Source: an uncultured Muribaculaceae bacterium
GTDB taxonomy: Bacteria > Bacteroidota > Bacteroidia > Bacteroidales > Muribaculaceae
Direction of reading: 5' to 3'
Length of the DNA: 6,149 nt
Assembly: GCA_910587545.1 (NCBI GenBank)
Contig: CAJUMI010000110.1
Coordinates: 1-6,149 of the forward strand
Shown: positions 5,411 through 6,149 of the stretch, piece after piece
How positions within the stretch are numbered: the stretch's first letter is position 1
How the letters are laid out: each line of letters opens with the position of its first letter
Translations under genes and position numbers: made by a program
Notes under the pieces: model-generated
Told to the model about the DNA's origin: nothing
The model's database searches: none
The model's input: the letters and a program-made list of their open reading frames with translations, nothing else

Positions 5411-6149
5411 ATGGAAAAAGAGAAAACGAAACGCCGACATAGATCCAAACTCAGCGCACTGTTGCCCGTGGCTACAGCGGCTTTCGTTGCATTCATACCA
5501 TTTCTCGCCCCCGGTCAACTGCGCAAAGAGAAACTTTCGCCGCCGGCTCCGGCGGTTTACCCTCAACCCGACCGCCTCGTCGAGGCCGCAGACTCGATCA
5601 TGCTGCCCATGGGCGCGAGCCGCACCGTCCCCGAATCTTATGAGGAGCTGATGGCCGACGAACTCGGCTATGACCTCTCGTCGCCGTCCAACATAGTGAC
5701 GGCCGCCGAATATGACCCCGAGACAGGTTGCTATGTCGTGCGCACTCGCGTTGGAGACTATGACATCTCGACTCCGTTCATGCTGACGCCCCGACAGTAT
5801 AACGACTGGCAGTTCCGCCGCTCCATGCAGGAATACTACCGCGAGCGCAACCTCGCACAAGTGACCGAAAAAGAGAAGGAACCTTTCAATATCCTCGACA
5901 TGAACTTCGCCCTCGGCCCCCTCGAAAAGATCTTCGGCCCCGGCGGAGTGCAACTCAAGACCCAGGGATCGGTGCAAGTGGCAATGGGTATAAAGAGCAA
6001 CAAGACCGACAACCCAGCCCTGCCCCTGTCGGCACGCCGAAAGACCTACTTCGACTTTGACCAGAAGATACAGGCCACAATCAACGCATCGGTCGGCGAC
6101 CGCATGAAGTTCAACATGACCTACAACACCGACGCCACCTTCGACTTCG
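5411..6149 (+). CDS. sprA: Cell-surface protein SprA (type IX secretion outer-membrane channel), N-terminal part
   Basis: SprA is the giant beta-barrel translocon of the type IX secretion system, first known from Flavobacterium gliding. Only the first 246 codons are present; the family runs to about 2,300-2,500 residues. From the ATG at 5411 the product begins MEKEKTKRRHRSK, then a hydrophobic stretch LSALLPVATAAFVAFIPFLA, a credible signal peptide with a long basic n-region. After a Pro-rich linker come family-typical blocks: GYDLSSPSNIVTAAEYDPETG, a TRVGDYDISTPFMLTPRQY segment, FNILDMNFALGPLEKIFGPG followed by GVQLKTQGSVQVAMGIKSNK, and FDFDQKIQATINASVGDRM. The frame is open to the window edge (NTDATFDF). 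A GAGG Shine-Dalgarno sits 7 nt upstream. It follows ruvA by 55 bp, an adjacency I recall as recurrent in Bacteroidetes. Its presence predicts that this organism exports proteins with C-terminal T9SS signals. Confidence 0.93.
   Translation, partial: MEKEKTKRRHRSKLSALLPVATAAFVAFIPFLAPGQLRKEKLSPPAPAVYPQPDRLVEAADSIMLPMGASRTVPESYEELMADELGYDLSSPSNIVTAAEYDPETGCYVVRTRVGDYDISTPFMLTPRQYNDWQFRRSMQEYYRERNLAQVTEKEKEPFNILDMNFALGPLEKIFGPGGVQLKTQGSVQVAMGIKSNKTDNPALPLSARRKTYFDFDQKIQATINASVGDRMKFNMTYNTDATFDF

Noticed and set aside
5387..5977. Minus-strand 196-codon ORF
   Set aside because: It is antisense to sprA, which has clear family blocks along the whole stretch.
1..6149. CRISPR arrays, tRNA/rRNA genes, defence or phage modules
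   Set aside because: No regularly spaced direct repeats, no tRNA-like cloverleaf and no defence- or phage-type proteins were seen.

Overview
This window looks like chromosome from a member of the Bacteroidales, probably a gut anaerobe. Four things point there. The -7/-33 promoter sequences are of the Bacteroidetes type (TTTG about 20 nt before TAnnTTTG). Most starts have no Shine-Dalgarno. A methylmalonyl-CoA epimerase/decarboxylase pair of the succinate-propionate pathway is present. A ruvA gene is followed directly by sprA, the large outer-membrane channel of the type IX secretion system. The coding regions are of moderate GC, which would fit Muribaculaceae better than AT-rich Bacteroides, but the family assignment is only an impression.

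Minus strand, 1-2302. Read right to left, this holds an Lrp/AsnC-type regulator (1844-2302), methylmalonyl-CoA epimerase (mce, 1299-1721) and the carboxyltransferase subunit of methylmalonyl-CoA decarboxylase / propionyl-CoA carboxylase (mmdA, which runs off the left edge). A promoter candidate lies between the regulator and mce. mce and mmdA are 40 bp apart and read as one transcription unit. Together they interconvert (R)- and (S)-methylmalonyl-CoA and link the latter to propionyl-CoA, the last steps of fermentation to propionate.

Centre, 2303-2697. This is a 395-bp divergent intergenic region. It carries overlapping palindromes just upstream of the regulator, an AT-rich 12-bp perfect inverted repeat, a small terminator-like hairpin and a textbook Bacteroidetes promoter firing rightwards.

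Plus strand, 2698-6149. First comes a pRiA4b ORF-3-like (PF07929-type) protein with a very acidic tail containing regularly spaced phenylalanines. A 232-bp gap with two separate inverted-repeat structures follows. Then come an exported histidine acid phosphatase (phytase/MINPP-like superfamily), ruvA (Holliday-junction DNA-binding subunit) 14 bp downstream, and the first 246 codons of sprA 55 bp further on.

Most of the window is ordinary core metabolism and housekeeping, and I do not see a new multi-gene system. The parts worth a second look are the non-coding structures (3281-3373, 3416-3451, 2326-2346, 2410-2452) and the acidic-tailed small protein.
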